Positions 15,647-25,255 are shown, counted from the stretch's first letter. The stretch is 64,000 bases of DNA from an uncultured Clostridia bacterium (GCA_934747965.1 CAKVHI010000003.1:79020-143019); one strand, 5' to 3'. Notes: generated from the sequence alone by a model not told the origin. Translations and numbers: made by a program.

Positions 15647-16387
15647 TTAAATTACTTTTACAATTTCCTTTTTTAGTTTAGAAATTATCTTTTTTTCTAT
15701 TCTTGAAATATAACTTTGGCTTATTCCTAGCATATCTGCAACCTCTTTTTGCGTTTTCTCTTCAAAATTGTTCAGCCCAAACCTAAGATTAATTATCTCT
15801 TTCTCTCTTCGATTTAACTTATCGACAAGGTCAAGTAAAATTTTTTGTTCGCAAGCATTTTCTAAATTTTTTGTAACACTATCATTTTCCATACTAATAA
15901 CATCTGCAAGAACAAGTTCATTGCCTTCACTATCAACATTTAAAGGTTCTTCCAAACTAATTTCATTTTTTGTTTTCACACTTTTTCTCAAAAACATTAA
16001 AATTTCATTTTCAATGCAACGAGAAGCAAAAGTTGCAAGTTTGATGTTCTTTTCTAAGTTAAAATTTTTTATGGCTTTAATAAGCCCGATAGAGCCTACA
16101 GAAATCAAATCTTCCAGACTTTCACCTGTGTTGTCAAACTTTTTTGCAATATACACAACTAACCTTAAATTGTGTTCAATCAACTTATTTCTAGCCTCAT
16201 TTCTGACGCTCTCAAACTCATCACCCACTAAAGACAATTTTTCAGCATAAAAATTTTCCTCATCTTGACTTAGGGGCGATGGAAGGGCTTCATTACTACA
16301 CAAATAAAAAATTGTTTCTCCATCAAGAGAAAAATCAAAGCCTAAAATTTTACTAAAAATTTTTTTAATAAGAAGTGGTAATTTCAT
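15647..16387 (-). CDS. sigE: Sporulation sigma factor SigE (mother-cell, pro-form)
   Basis: 246 aa. N-terminal pro-sequence with a hydrophobic, basic amphipathic start (MKLPLLIKKIFSKILGF), then the SigE/SigK hallmark SNEALPSPLSQDEE. Region 2 (HNLRLVVYIAKKF, DLISVGSIGLIKAI, LATFASRCIENEILMFLRK) and region 4 (REKEIINLRFGL, TQKEVADMLGISQSYISRIEKK). SpoIIGA immediately upstream argues for SigE over SigK. AGGAGA precedes the ATG. Downstream genes are on the plus strand, so no sigG follows. Confidence 0.95.
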   Translation of the reverse strand: MKLPLLIKKIFSKILGFDFSLDGETIFYLCSNEALPSPLSQDEENFYAEKLSLVGDEFESVRNEARNKLIEHNLRLVVYIAKKFDNTGESLEDLISVGSIGLIKAIKNFNLEKNIKLATFASRCIENEILMFLRKSVKTKNEISLEEPLNVDSEGNELVLADVISMENDSVTKNLENACEQKILLDLVDKLNRREKEIINLRFGLNNFEEKTQKEVADMLGISQSYISRIEKKIISKLKKEIVKVI

Positions 16388-16396
16388 AATAATCTC

Positions 16397-17254
16397 CTAA
16401 AACAAACTTGGATTTAACAAAGCGTTATAGCCCATATCTGAAATAAAACTTTTTAAAGTTAGTCCAACAACCGCATCATTAATTATATGCACTCCATCTT
16501 GTGAATATATCTCTAATCTTTCAACTTGCACAACCAAAATTCTGCTTTCATTTTGTCCAATACTCTGAGTTTTAAATAAATGAGCGTTTTTGAACACCGA
16601 GTTAAGTTTTGATTCTTTATTTAGCACTATATCAGTAATGCTCAATCCCATGGTAACATTTTTTAAAGCAAAAAAATCAACAATAGTTATCGGTTTTTGT
16701 GTTAAATTGTCAATTAGATTATTTCCACTATCTAAAAAAGCAAGAATTTCATCTTTTTGACTACCGTTAATAATTGATATTTTGTACATAAAATTGTTTA
16801 TTTTTTTACGCTTATAAAAATTTTTGAAAATGTTTTTTATAAGCAAAAATACAAAAAATACGATCACACATATAACCCCAAGAGGCAATGAATATGATTG
16901 ATAATTTGAAGGCGAAAAATTTTTATCAAACATAAAAAGCAAAAACAAACAAACTCCGCCAAACAAACTTGTAAGCAAAATAAAAGTTAGGTAATAAAGC
17001 AAAAATTCTTTAAATTTTTTCCATTTTTTTAACATCAAAATCATTGTTAGACTAAGCAAGATTTTTAAAAGGCTGTTAATTATAAAAGGAAAATCAAATA
17101 TCGGAAGAATTAAGGCAAAAACTGAGCCAAACAAACTTGATAAAATCATCAAAAATTTGTTTATATTTGATTTTAAAATTGTTTTAAGTGAAAGTAATAT
17201 AAAAAAGTTGATTATAAAATTATCAATCAAAACTTGTTCTATATAGATTATCAT
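16397..17254 (-). CDS. spoIIGA: Pro-sigma-E processing protease SpoIIGA
   Basis: 285 aa. Five hydrophobic segments in the first 150 residues, then a C-terminal aspartic-protease-like domain with FLDSGNNLIDNLTQKPITIVD, the DSGN active-site pattern of peptidase family U4. It cleaves the SigE pro-sequence in the mother cell on signal from SpoIIR. Ends 9 bp before sigE. A TTTGACAAA box about 70 bp upstream resembles half a Spo0A site, but no convincing spaced -35/-10 was found. Confidence 0.94.
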   Translation of the reverse strand: MIIYIEQVLIDNFIINFFILLSLKTILKSNINKFLMILSSLFGSVFALILPIFDFPFIINSLLKILLSLTMILMLKKWKKFKEFLLYYLTFILLTSLFGGVCLFLLFMFDKNFSPSNYQSYSLPLGVICVIVFFVFLLIKNIFKNFYKRKKINNFMYKISIINGSQKDEILAFLDSGNNLIDNLTQKPITIVDFFALKNVTMGLSITDIVLNKESKLNSVFKNAHLFKTQSIGQNESRILVVQVERLEIYSQDGVHIINDAVVGLTLKSFISDMGYNALLNPSLF

Positions 17255-17336
17255 AAAAAAATTTTAGCATTGTTTTTGTTAAAAAAAATAAGAATTTAAT
17301 GCAAAATTTTTAAGTATTTGTCAAATTTGTTTTGTC

Positions 17337-17420
17337 CGCAAAGCATAAAAAATTTAACCAAAGGTTAAATTTTTTGTTTTTTGCAAAAAAACTCGCTTGC
17401 AAGCAAAGCGATGCTTTGCG
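17337..17420. repeat. Cloverleaf-like palindromic element, copy 2
   Basis: Outer stem CGCAAAGCAT (17337-17346) with ATGCTTTGCG (17411-17420), 10 bp perfect. Inside: a perfect 13-bp AT-rich stem with loop AAA (17347-17375), GTTTTTT-gca-AAAAAAC (17376-17392), and CGCTTGC-aa-GCAAAGCG (17394-17410). Read on the minus strand the hairpin order equals that of copy 1 at 8741-8845. Lies between the ftsZ-operon terminator and spoIIGA. Confidence 0.8.
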
Positions 17421-17450
17421 CCCTACTAAACACCACTTAAGAAATTAACA

Positions 17451-17476
17451 AAAAAATCCGAAATTTTCGGATTTTT
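17451..17476 (-). terminator. Terminator of the ftsA-ftsZ operon
   Basis: AAAAATCCGAAA and TTTCGGATTTTT form a perfect stem just beyond the stop of the DUF4279-like gene; T run on the minus strand. Confidence 0.85.
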
Positions 17477-17894
17477 ATTTAAACATATTAACACTAAATT
17501 TAGCATTTAAACTTGATAAAAGTTTTAGTGCATTAGTAGAAAGTTCAATGTTAGGACAGATTGCATCCTTAGATTGCTTTATAAACAACTCAAGTTTACA
17601 GTATCCTTTATTTTCTCTCAAAATTTTATTAATTTCATCTTCCTTTTTTATGAAAACACGCAAAACAGTGGCTATTGCAACCTCTGTTTCTCGGTCTTGA
17701 GCCACATTTGTCGAAAGTTGATAAAATCCCAACGCCTTTGGATTTGACAGATTTCTTACTGCATTTTTTTTAAGCATAATCTTGCTTGCATTAACGCCTA
17801 AAATTTTATTTAAAATGCTTGGTTCAAAATCACTATCAAAAAATATAGTAAAAACTGCTTGACTTTTATAAAAACTAATTTTATTTTCTTTCAT
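17475..17894 (-). CDS. DUF4279-like protein downstream of ftsZ
   Basis: 139 aa. The opening AVFTIFFDSDFEPSILNKILGVNASKIMLKKNAVRN and the later GFYQLST fit DUF4279 (a small family with a conserved fold and no assigned job), recalled by pattern only. ATG 17894 lies 4 bp after the ftsZ stop; GGAAAG overlapping the end of ftsZ is its ribosome site, so it is translationally coupled to ftsZ. Similar genes are not standard members of the division cluster. Confidence 0.7.
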   Translation of the reverse strand: MKENKISFYKSQAVFTIFFDSDFEPSILNKILGVNASKIMLKKNAVRNLSNPKALGFYQLSTNVAQDRETEVAIATVLRVFIKKEDEINKILRENKGYCKLELFIKQSKDAICPNIELSTNALKLLSSLNAKFSVNMFK

Positions 17895-17897
17895 CAA

Positions 17898-19106
17898 TTA
17901 CTTTCCTTTTATTTTTCGCAAAAATGGAGGAATATCACTATCAATATCAACTCTTGTGTTATTAACCGGATTATTGCTATAACTTGGAGCTTGAGGTTTT
18001 TCTTCTTCAACAGGTTTGTTATACAAACTTTGTTTTAGACTTGGACTCTCTTGAGGTTTTTGAAGAGTGATATTAGGGTTGTTTTTATATTGATTTATAA
18101 ATTTTTCATACCTATTTTTATTGTTTTCTTCTGTGTTTGTAGCACTCAAAGATTTTTCAAAACTTGCCCCATCAAAACCTGTAGCAATCAATGTAATTTC
18201 AACTTCATCATCCATATTAGCATCAATACCAGCACCAAAAATTATGTTGCAATCTGGGTCTACAACTTCTTTTACTAGGTCAACTGCTTGATAAATTTCT
18301 TCAAGTGGCAAATCGACATCGCCTTTAACATTAATCAAAACACCAGTAGCACCACTTATTTCAGTTTCTAATAATGGGCTGTAAACTGCATTTTTAACAG
18401 CCTCAAAAGTTTTATTTTCACCTTTAGCTTTACCAATACCCATGTGAGCAAAGCCTTTGTTTTTCATAACTGTTCTAACATCCGCAAAGTCTAGGTTAAT
18501 CAAACTTGGAGTAATAATCAAATCTGTAATGCCTTGAATACCTTGTCTTAAAACATCATCAGCATATCTGAAAGCATCAAGCATGCTTCCTTTTGGCATA
18601 ACTTGAAGAAGTTTTTCATTTGGAATTACAACCAAAGTGTCTACATATTTTTTAAGGTTATCAATACCTTTTTCTGCGTGAGCAAGGCGTCTTGCACCTT
18701 CAAAGCCAAAAGGTTTTGTAACAACAGCAACAGTTAAAATTCCCATTTCTTTGGCAATTTGTGCAACAACCGGAGCAGCACCTGTGCCTGTTCCACCACC
18801 CATTCCGGCAGTTATAAACACAAGGTCAGTGCCTTCCAACGCTTGCATAATTTCTTGCTTGCTTTCTTCGGCAGCCTTCATTCCAACTTCAGGGTCAGCA
18901 CCAGCACCAAGACCTTTTGTTAATTTTTCGCCAATTTGTATTCTTGTTTCAGCCTTAGAAGTGATTAATGCTTGTCTATCAGTGTTTAAAGCACAAAACT
19001 CAGGGCCTTTAAACTCATAGTTAATCATACGGTTAACGGCATTACATCCACCGCCACCAACACCCATAACTTTAATTCTTGCAACTGCAACTTGATCATT
19101 AAACAT
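17898..19106 (-). CDS. ftsZ: Cell division GTPase FtsZ
   Basis: 402 aa. Tubulin signature [10 protein letters not shown] at 103-112, [11 protein letters not shown] near the N-terminus, T7-loop region [17 protein letters not shown], a Gln/Pro/Asn-rich linker and the C-terminal hook [11 protein letters not shown] that binds FtsA and SepF. Two bp after ftsA; GAGGAG ribosome site. All normal for a Firmicute. Confidence 0.98.
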   Translation of the reverse strand: MFNDQVAVARIKVMGVGGGGCNAVNRMINYEFKGPEFCALNTDRQALITSKAETRIQIGEKLTKGLGAGADPEVGMKAAEESKQEIMQALEGTDLVFITAGMGGGTGTGAAPVVAQIAKEMGILTVAVVTKPFGFEGARRLAHAEKGIDNLKKYVDTLVVIPNEKLLQVMPKGSMLDAFRYADDVLRQGIQGITDLIITPSLINLDFADVRTVMKNKGFAHMGIGKAKGENKTFEAVKNAVYSPLLETEISGATGVLINVKGDVDLPLEEIYQAVDLVKEVVDPDCNIIFGAGIDANMDDEVEITLIATGFDGASFEKSLSATNTEENNKNRYEKFINQYKNNPNITLQKPQESPSLKQSLYNKPVEEEKPQAPSYSNNPVNNTRVDIDSDIPPFLRKIKGK

Positions 19107-19108
19107 AA

Positions 19109-20278
19109 TTAATTTTCTCCTCTTTTAAAAATCTTTTGAAAAAAGCTTCGCTTTATACTTTTTTCTTGAGTAATCGCTAAATCTAGTAGTGATAATATAC
19201 TTGAATAATGCGGTCTGTTCATTTGAGGAACACTTGGAGCAATATATTCAAGATTTTTACCCATTTGCTTTCCTAAATAATCTTTCGCACCTTTTAAGTA
19301 GTTTAATCCACCGCCTGTTATGTAAATAGGCAAATATGTTCGATTTTGAATGTTAAAATCACTTGAATTTAATATCCTATTAAATACATCGCTAAACATT
19401 TCAAGCCTTGCAAGTATTATTTCATTTACTAACTTTGCTGAAACTGGTTGCATAGATGAATTCACATTTACTTCGTAAAAATCATTATCCGTTGCATCCA
19501 AACTTAAAACGACTTTTCGTTTTAAGTTTTCAGCCTGTGCAAAACTAATATTTAAGCACTGACACAAATCTCCAGTGATATGTCCGCCACCCATAGAAAA
19601 GGCTTTTAACGCCAACAAGCCATCGCCTTTAACCAAACTTACGCTTGTTGTTATATAGCCACAATCAATCAAAATAGCCCCACCATCACGCACTTCTGGG
19701 TCAAGAAGATATAGTGCTTCGCTTAAACTTGAAGAAATAAAATCTAAGTTGTAAATTTCTAGTTCATTCAGTGCATTGCTAACCAAATCTATAAATTTTT
19801 TGTCTGTTAATATGTATGAAATCAAAACATTAAGTTTACTAGTAACTTCACCGACCGGATTCAAAACTTTTCTGTTGTCATCCAAAATAAAGAATATTGG
19901 ACTTCGGTTTATAACAAAAGTGCTTTCATCAAACTTTTGACTTGCATCAAAAATTTCAAAAACATCAGCATCTTTAACGCGTTTACGCTTCGGAAAAGTT
20001 ACATTTACTTCTTTAGTTTCTACAAAACTAAATTCGCTTGGAACACTTATATAAAGTTTTTTTATTTTGTATCTTAAATTTTCTCCTGCTTTTTTAACGC
20101 AAGACTTTATAACCGACACAAAATTCTCTTCACTAAAAAACTCTCCCCCACTAAATCCATCATAATTTTCTTCTGCACTAGACTTAATGTTGAAAGTGTT
20201 ATTTATGCCTCTATCGCCAATCATAACTGAAATTTTAGATGATCCAATATCCAAAACCGCAGTATCCATTTTCATCAT
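19109..20278 (-). CDS. ftsA: Cell division protein FtsA
   Basis: 389 aa. Actin-like ATPase that tethers FtsZ to the membrane. Phosphate-1 loop [14 protein letters not shown] near the N-terminus, second phosphate segment [16 protein letters not shown], adenosine segment [14 protein letters not shown], and a basic amphipathic C-terminus ([13 protein letters not shown]) as membrane anchor. AAAGGTGAGG precedes ATG 20278; an ATG three codons later is also possible. Confidence 0.94.
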   Translation of the reverse strand: MMKMDTAVLDIGSSKISVMIGDRGINNTFNIKSSAEENYDGFSGGEFFSEENFVSVIKSCVKKAGENLRYKIKKLYISVPSEFSFVETKEVNVTFPKRKRVKDADVFEIFDASQKFDESTFVINRSPIFFILDDNRKVLNPVGEVTSKLNVLISYILTDKKFIDLVSNALNELEIYNLDFISSSLSEALYLLDPEVRDGGAILIDCGYITTSVSLVKGDGLLALKAFSMGGGHITGDLCQCLNISFAQAENLKRKVVLSLDATDNDFYEVNVNSSMQPVSAKLVNEIILARLEMFSDVFNRILNSSDFNIQNRTYLPIYITGGGLNYLKGAKDYLGKQMGKNLEYIAPSVPQMNRPHYSSILSLLDLAITQEKSIKRSFFQKIFKRGEN

Positions 20279-20295
20279 GCCTCACCTTTAAGTTA

Positions 20296-20325
20296 ATTAT
20301 ATAAAATTTTTTTTATTATTGTCAA
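20296..20325 (-). promoter_or_regulatory. Promoter of ftsA-ftsZ
   Basis: Minus strand TTGACA (20320-20325), 18-nt spacer, TATAAT (20296-20301), 17 nt before the first ftsA ATG. Confidence 0.8.
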
Positions 20326-20448
20326 CACAAAAAATAAAATTTTATACCAATTTTTACTAATTGTTAAAAGCATTATAATACAAAATTAAATACAAATCAA
20401 GCGAAAAACTGAAAATATTTATAAAAATTTATAATTTTGCATAATTAT

Positions 20449-20474
20449 AAAAGCACCAAAAAAATTTGGTGCTC
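20449..20474 (-). terminator. Terminator after ftsQ/divIB
   Basis: AGCACCAAA (20452-20460) pairs perfectly with TTTGGTGCT (20465-20473) around four As; minus-strand Ts follow. About 70 bp past the ftsQ stop. Confidence 0.8.
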
Positions 20475-20541
20475 TTTATTTTTTGTTTTTTTAATAAAAG
20501 TATTATCAAAAATTAAGAAATGTTGCTATTTTTAAAGCAAG

Positions 20542-21327
20542 TTAGTAGTAATATCCCACCACAGTTCCATCATTATTTTCATAAATGTTTATCTTAGTGC
20601 TTATTTTGTTTTCAAGTCTGTTATAAGTTGAAAGCCCTAACATAAATTTTTCAGTAAACTTTGTCGATATATTTTTTAACAAAATTTCAGTTCCACTTCT
20701 CATCTTTATTTTTAAATTATCATTTTCATCAAAAATAATTTCTTCAAAATTAGCCTTAAGTAAATTAACATTGTTGTTATATGCCAAAAGTTCAGAACAC
20801 AATTTTTTTAATACCAATTTATGCTCAGAGCTTTCAAAAACCTTTCCAGCATCATAATAGTTTAGGTTTTGGCTATCAAAACTAACTTTTATCGCATTAT
20901 ATTTTGTGTTAACAAATTCATTTTCAAGTTTCAAAACTTTAAGTTCATCATCAACTATCATAAAACTTTTAAAAGCGTTATCTTCGTAGCCTTTCAAACA
21001 TAAAAGTTCATTTCTTTCTATTGCATTAATTCTTAATGTGCTTGGGAAAATTGTTTCAATGTTAATAATTTTTATGTAAGGGTTGCTTTCTTCCAAATTT
21101 TTCGTGTATGCATTTTTATTAACAAAAAATATGCTTTGATTATATTTTAATTTGGCACTTTCCAAAATTTGTTCGTTTTGATTTGTAAGATTAATTGTGT
21201 TTGATAAAAAATTCAATTCAACATTTTTAAGGCAAAAAATTGTGCTTGACAAAACAACCAAAAGCACAATAAAAGCCAGTATAGACAAAATAATAATCAA
21301 ACTTTTATTTTTTTTCATATCAGTCAA
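20542..21327 (-). CDS. ftsQ: FtsQ/DivIB-type division protein
   Basis: 261 aa. Single N-terminal membrane helix (LIIILSILAFIVLLVVLSSTIFCL), then a POTRA-like domain, ESNPYIKIINIETIFPSTLRINAIERNELLCLK, and a beta domain. This is the bitopic FtsQ/DivIB layout; it recruits later division proteins. The start overlaps the 3' end of murA by 8 bp (ATG 21327 or 21318), matching the murA/murB-divIB order of other Firmicutes. Sequence divergence is high, so the call rests on architecture and place. Confidence 0.82.
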   Translation of the reverse strand: MTDMKKNKSLIIILSILAFIVLLVVLSSTIFCLKNVELNFLSNTINLTNQNEQILESAKLKYNQSIFFVNKNAYTKNLEESNPYIKIINIETIFPSTLRINAIERNELLCLKGYEDNAFKSFMIVDDELKVLKLENEFVNTKYNAIKVSFDSQNLNYYDAGKVFESSEHKLVLKKLCSELLAYNNNVNLLKANFEEIIFDENDNLKIKMRSGTEILLKNISTKFTEKFMLGLSTYNRLENKISTKINIYENNDGTVVGYYY

Positions 21328-22573
21328 TTAACTTTATGTTTGCATTTAAACTGTTAAGTTCTTCCATAAGGTTTTCATATCCTCTGTTTATATGAAAAAT
21401 GTCATCAACTATTGTATATCCATTAGCCTTTAACCCAGCAAGCACTAACGCTGCCCCTGCACGCAAGTCTGTTGCACAAACTTCAGCCCCGCTTAAAGAT
21501 TCAACGCCGTTGATTATTGCAAGTTTGTCTTTAACAGTTATTTTTGCACCCATTTTGATTAATTCAGGAATATGCTTAAAACGAGTTTCAAACATATTTT
21601 CTGTAACCACACTTGTGCCTTTTGCACAAGACAATAAACTTACAAGTTGCGGTTGCAAATCGGTTGGAAACCCCGGATAAGGGTTAGTTTCAACATTCAT
21701 TGCCGATATTTGTGAATTAACCTTCAAGGATATTTTATCATTTTTAATAGTCAAATTGCAAGCACTATTTTTAAGTTTTGAAATTAAACTGTAAATATGC
21801 TCTGGATTAATATTACAAATTTCGACATTTCCACCGCAAATTAACCCTGCAAGCAAATAGGTTCCAGCAATAATTCGGTCGGAAATTGGTGTGTAAGAAA
21901 CAAACCGAGAAAAACTTTTGACGCCTTCAATGTTGATTATACTATCACCTGCGCCCGTTATTTTTGCCCCCATTTTGTTTAAAAAATTTTGAAGGTCAAC
22001 AATTTCAGGTTCTCGGGCAGCATTAAAAATTCTTGTTCTTCCATCAAGTTTTACAGCCGCCATCATAATATTTTCGGTAGCTCCAACAGACGGAAAATCA
22101 AGGTGAATATCAGCAGGTTTCATATTTTGACCGTCACAATCAAGATAACCATGCTCTTCAATTATATTACAGTTTAAAGCTCTTAATCCTTTTAAATGCA
22201 GGTCTATTGGTCTGTTTCCAATATTACAACCACCCGGAAAAGAAATTTTTGCTTTTTTAAATTTTGCAAGCATAGGTCCAAGCATAAAAATTGATGACCT
22301 TATGCCTTTTGTTAATAAGTTTGGAATAAAGTATGTAGACAAATTTTCGGTGTTGATAATTGTTTTTTCATCTGAATGCAAAATCTTACAGCCAATATGC
22401 TTTAGAATTTTTTGCATATTTTCTATATCCGAAAATTTTGGAAGATTGTTTAAAACCACTTCTTTTTCAGACAAAATCGCGCCCGCCAAAATTGGAAGAG
22501 TGGCATTCTTGCTTGTTGCCACTCTTATACTTCCCTCTAAATTTCTTCCCCCATAAATTTTGTATTTGCTCAT
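21320..22573 (-). CDS. murA: UDP-N-acetylglucosamine 1-carboxyvinyltransferase
   Basis: 417 aa. First committed step of peptidoglycan synthesis: enolpyruvyl transfer from PEP. Catalytic Cys116 in FPGGCNIGNRP and Lys22 in ATSKNATLPIL (the usual motif has Ala-Lys-Asn; Ser here is mild). Also TDLRAGAALVLAGL and HINRGYENL near the end. Cys rather than Asp at 116 predicts fosfomycin sensitivity. No clear ribosome site. Firmicutes may carry a second murA; only one is in this window. Confidence 0.95.
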   Translation of the reverse strand: MSKYKIYGGRNLEGSIRVATSKNATLPILAGAILSEKEVVLNNLPKFSDIENMQKILKHIGCKILHSDEKTIINTENLSTYFIPNLLTKGIRSSIFMLGPMLAKFKKAKISFPGGCNIGNRPIDLHLKGLRALNCNIIEEHGYLDCDGQNMKPADIHLDFPSVGATENIMMAAVKLDGRTRIFNAAREPEIVDLQNFLNKMGAKITGAGDSIINIEGVKSFSRFVSYTPISDRIIAGTYLLAGLICGGNVEICNINPEHIYSLISKLKNSACNLTIKNDKISLKVNSQISAMNVETNPYPGFPTDLQPQLVSLLSCAKGTSVVTENMFETRFKHIPELIKMGAKITVKDKLAIINGVESLSGAEVCATDLRAGAALVLAGLKANGYTIVDDIFHINRGYENLMEELNSLNANIKLID

Positions 22574-22682
22574 ACTTTAGTTTATGAAATATAAAACTAT
22601 AGTGTTAAACAAAATACCATTTATAAAAACTTTAGAAAAAAGAACACCGATAAAATAGCATTCTTTTTTTTCGTTAATAAAT

Positions 22683-24797
22683 TTAATTTTTTGAATTTCG
22701 TTTGCACTTTGAGCACATAAAACAACAAATTTTTGGTTTTTTAAAAACTTTAAGCAAAAACCGTAAAGACAATACAATAAGTGTTAAAATCAATAAAGAT
22801 AAGAATATTGAAATAAAGTTTAATCCATTAAAAAGATTTAATAATGTAAAGAAAACAAAAGTTACTGCATAAGCAAAAATAAATTGTATGATTAAAGCCA
22901 CTAGTGTCCATTTTTTGCCAAGTTCTTTAAAATAAACACCTATTGTTGCAATGCACGGAAGATATAAAAGAGAGAAAACTAAATAACTAAACGCCGATAT
23001 TGGAGTGAAATTTATTGGACTTGTAGGATTTAAAAAAGACTTACTCAAACTTTCAACACCCATACTTATGTCTACACTATTGATTATTGCCATTGTTGAC
23101 ACAATAACTTCTTTTGCAACAACACCGCAAATTAAGGCACAAACACATCCCCCAGTACCAAACCCAAGAGGAGCAAAAATAGGTGCAAGAATATTTCCAA
23201 TAAACATCAACAGACTTGTTTCATTTGAATTGTTAATAAATTTAAAATTTATACTAATGTTTTGAAGTAGCCATATTATTATTGAAAAGGCAAAAAGCAT
23301 GCCTGTAACTCGTTTTAAAAAGTCTAAAACATTAAAAGAAATAATCTTAACAATACGCTTAAAACTTGGAAATCTATATGCCGGCATTTCCATAATAAAA
23401 CTGCTTTCTTTGCTTTTTAATGCCGTTTTTTCAAGTAACATACTTACTGTTAATGCCACCAAAACTCCCAAAAGATATAGAAAGAATATAATCAGAACAT
23501 TATTCTTGAAAAATGCACCCAAAATTACAGAGTAAAGAGGAATTTTTGCCGTGCAAGAAGTGTATCCACACAAAATAGTCGCCTTAATTTTGCTGTTTTT
23601 GTCCTCTAAAGTCCTGCTTGTTAGTGCTGCCGTTGTTGAACATCCAAAGCCCATTAAAAGCGTAAACACGCTCTTTCCGTTTAATCCAACTTTAGAAAAA
23701 ATATCTTCAAAGGTAAAAGCAAGTCTTGAAATATATCCTGTATCTTCCAAAATTGATAAAAACAAAAATAACAACACAATTTGCGGCAAAAAACTTGCCA
23801 AGGTGTTCAAAACAGTTAGCACACCATTTTCAAAAAAACTTAATATAAACTGGCTTGATGTTATTTTTGAAAGAACAAACATTGTTGGCGAAGCAATAGT
23901 TTTGTCTATCAAAAATGTTAAAGCATCAGACGCCTTTGGTCCTATTAACGAAAAAGTTAAATAAAAGATTAAAAGCATTATTAATGCAAAGATTGGCAAT
24001 GCCAAAAATCTGTTTAAAACAATTTTGTCTAGTTTGCTGTAGCCATAAATTTTATCAGTTTTTTTATTAACACAATTTTTAATTATATCATCAATAAAAT
24101 TATATCTTAATTCTATAATTTTATCTTTTAGATTAAATTCCTTTAACTCGTCTTTTTGCTTTTGATTTAATTTTAAACTTTCGACAACAAAACTATCTTC
24201 TTCTAAAACCTTTAAGCAAATGTAATCATTATTTAAACTTTTAAGATTTTTTAAATTATCTTTTATAATTTCTTTCACCTTTTTTATTGGAAGTTGTGCT
24301 AAATATGGGCAAATAAATTGATTTTTAAAATCGTTGTCCAAAAGTTTTTTAGTTTCATCTTTTTTTTGAGCATTAAACAAAACAACACTTGTTCCCAACA
24401 TTTTTGACATTTTTTTAACATCAATTTCAGTTTTTGTCTTTTTAAGCTCATTTGCAAAATTTAAACAAACTTTAATATTCTTTCCACTTTCAAGCAAGTT
24501 AAGTGTAAGATATAAATTTCGGCTTAAATTATTGCTATCTAAAAGGTTGATTATGCTATCATCATGATTATAAATATAATCTCTTGCAATTTCTTCCTCA
24601 AAAGTGTAGGTCGAAAACGAATAAATACCCGGAAGGTCAACAATAACACAATCTTCGCCATCAAGTTTATACTTCTTTTCTAAAAAGTCTACCGTAACAC
24701 CATGCCAGTTTCCAACATGTTCATTGCTACCAGTTAAACTATTCAAAAATGTTGTTTTTCCAACATTAGGATTTCCACACAAAATATGTTTTTTCAT
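22683..24797 (-). CDS. feoB: Ferrous iron transporter FeoB with altered G4 motif
   Basis: 704 aa. N-terminal G domain: G1 GNPNVGKT (8-15), G3 DLPG (54-57); then helical spacer and a membrane domain with two Gate-type segments (ILCGYTSCTAKIPLYSVILGAF; CALICGVVAKEVIVSTMA) as in FeoB. Where FeoB normally has NxxD (G4) this one reads NFAN (113-116). The C-terminus has CCFMCSKCKRNSKN, a short cysteine tail. Starts 4 bp inside feoA. Confidence 0.94.
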   Translation of the reverse strand: MKKHILCGNPNVGKTTFLNSLTGSNEHVGNWHGVTVDFLEKKYKLDGEDCVIVDLPGIYSFSTYTFEEEIARDYIYNHDDSIINLLDSNNLSRNLYLTLNLLESGKNIKVCLNFANELKKTKTEIDVKKMSKMLGTSVVLFNAQKKDETKKLLDNDFKNQFICPYLAQLPIKKVKEIIKDNLKNLKSLNNDYICLKVLEEDSFVVESLKLNQKQKDELKEFNLKDKIIELRYNFIDDIIKNCVNKKTDKIYGYSKLDKIVLNRFLALPIFALIMLLIFYLTFSLIGPKASDALTFLIDKTIASPTMFVLSKITSSQFILSFFENGVLTVLNTLASFLPQIVLLFLFLSILEDTGYISRLAFTFEDIFSKVGLNGKSVFTLLMGFGCSTTAALTSRTLEDKNSKIKATILCGYTSCTAKIPLYSVILGAFFKNNVLIIFFLYLLGVLVALTVSMLLEKTALKSKESSFIMEMPAYRFPSFKRIVKIISFNVLDFLKRVTGMLFAFSIIIWLLQNISINFKFINNSNETSLLMFIGNILAPIFAPLGFGTGGCVCALICGVVAKEVIVSTMAIINSVDISMGVESLSKSFLNPTSPINFTPISAFSYLVFSLLYLPCIATIGVYFKELGKKWTLVALIIQFIFAYAVTFVFFTLLNLFNGLNFISIFLSLLILTLIVLSLRFLLKVFKKPKICCFMCSKCKRNSKN

Positions 24798-25048
24798 AAG
24801 GTTTTCTCCTTTGAAGGTATAATTTCAATCAAACTTACAGCCGATTTTCTCAGTGCCAAAATATAACCCCTAATCTCAATCAAAAAACTGTGTTTTAAAC
24901 TTGAAATATTCAAAACTCTAACTAATGTTCCTTTTGTAAAGCCAAGTTCATAAAGTCTATTTCTGATTTTTATATTTCCACTTATCTTTGTGATATACCC
25001 CGCTTCACCAGTTTTTAGGGATGACAAAACTACATTTTTTTCTTGCAT
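24794..25048 (-). CDS. feoA: FeoA-type SH3 domain protein
   Basis: 84 aa from ATG 25048. GEAGYITKISGNIKIRNRLYELGFTKGTLVRVL then IEIRGYILALRKSAVSLIEI is the standard FeoA fold. It overlaps feoB by ATGA, so the pair is translationally coupled. The start is chosen by family length; an in-frame extension to 25102 is Phe/Tyr-rich and unlike FeoA. No obvious ribosome site. Confidence 0.9.
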   Translation of the reverse strand: MQEKNVVLSSLKTGEAGYITKISGNIKIRNRLYELGFTKGTLVRVLNISSLKHSFLIEIRGYILALRKSAVSLIEIIPSKEKTL

Positions 25049-25133
25049 GGTATATTCTATTTTAAAGTTATAAAAAATATGTAAAAATTTGTAAAAAAAC
25101 ATTAAAACGATTTTGATTTATACTAATTTTTCT

Positions 25134-25145
25134 GCATAATTATGC
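25134..25145. promoter_or_regulatory. Palindrome upstream of feoAB, candidate iron-regulator operator
   Basis: GCATAATTATGC, a perfect 12-bp palindrome, about 86 bp upstream of the feoA start. On the minus strand it overlaps the -35 position of a TATAAA box at about 25117-25122. Feo operons are usually controlled by Fur or a DtxR-type repressor; which one is unknown. Confidence 0.45.
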
Positions 25146-25255
25146 GAAATTATTTATAAATATTAAACTTGGCCGCACTTTTCACAAAAAATAAAAAAAT
25201 GGTTGATATTACCAAAAAAAACCATAATAAAAATCAATAAAAAACTCAAACTATT

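Noticed and set aside
15768..16250. 160-aa plus-strand frame opposite sigE
   Set aside because: Antisense shadow of sigE, no start signals of its own.
22577..22777. 66-aa minus-strand frame overlapping the end of feoB
   Set aside because: Lies mostly inside the feoB coding region in another frame, no ribosome site, no family pattern.
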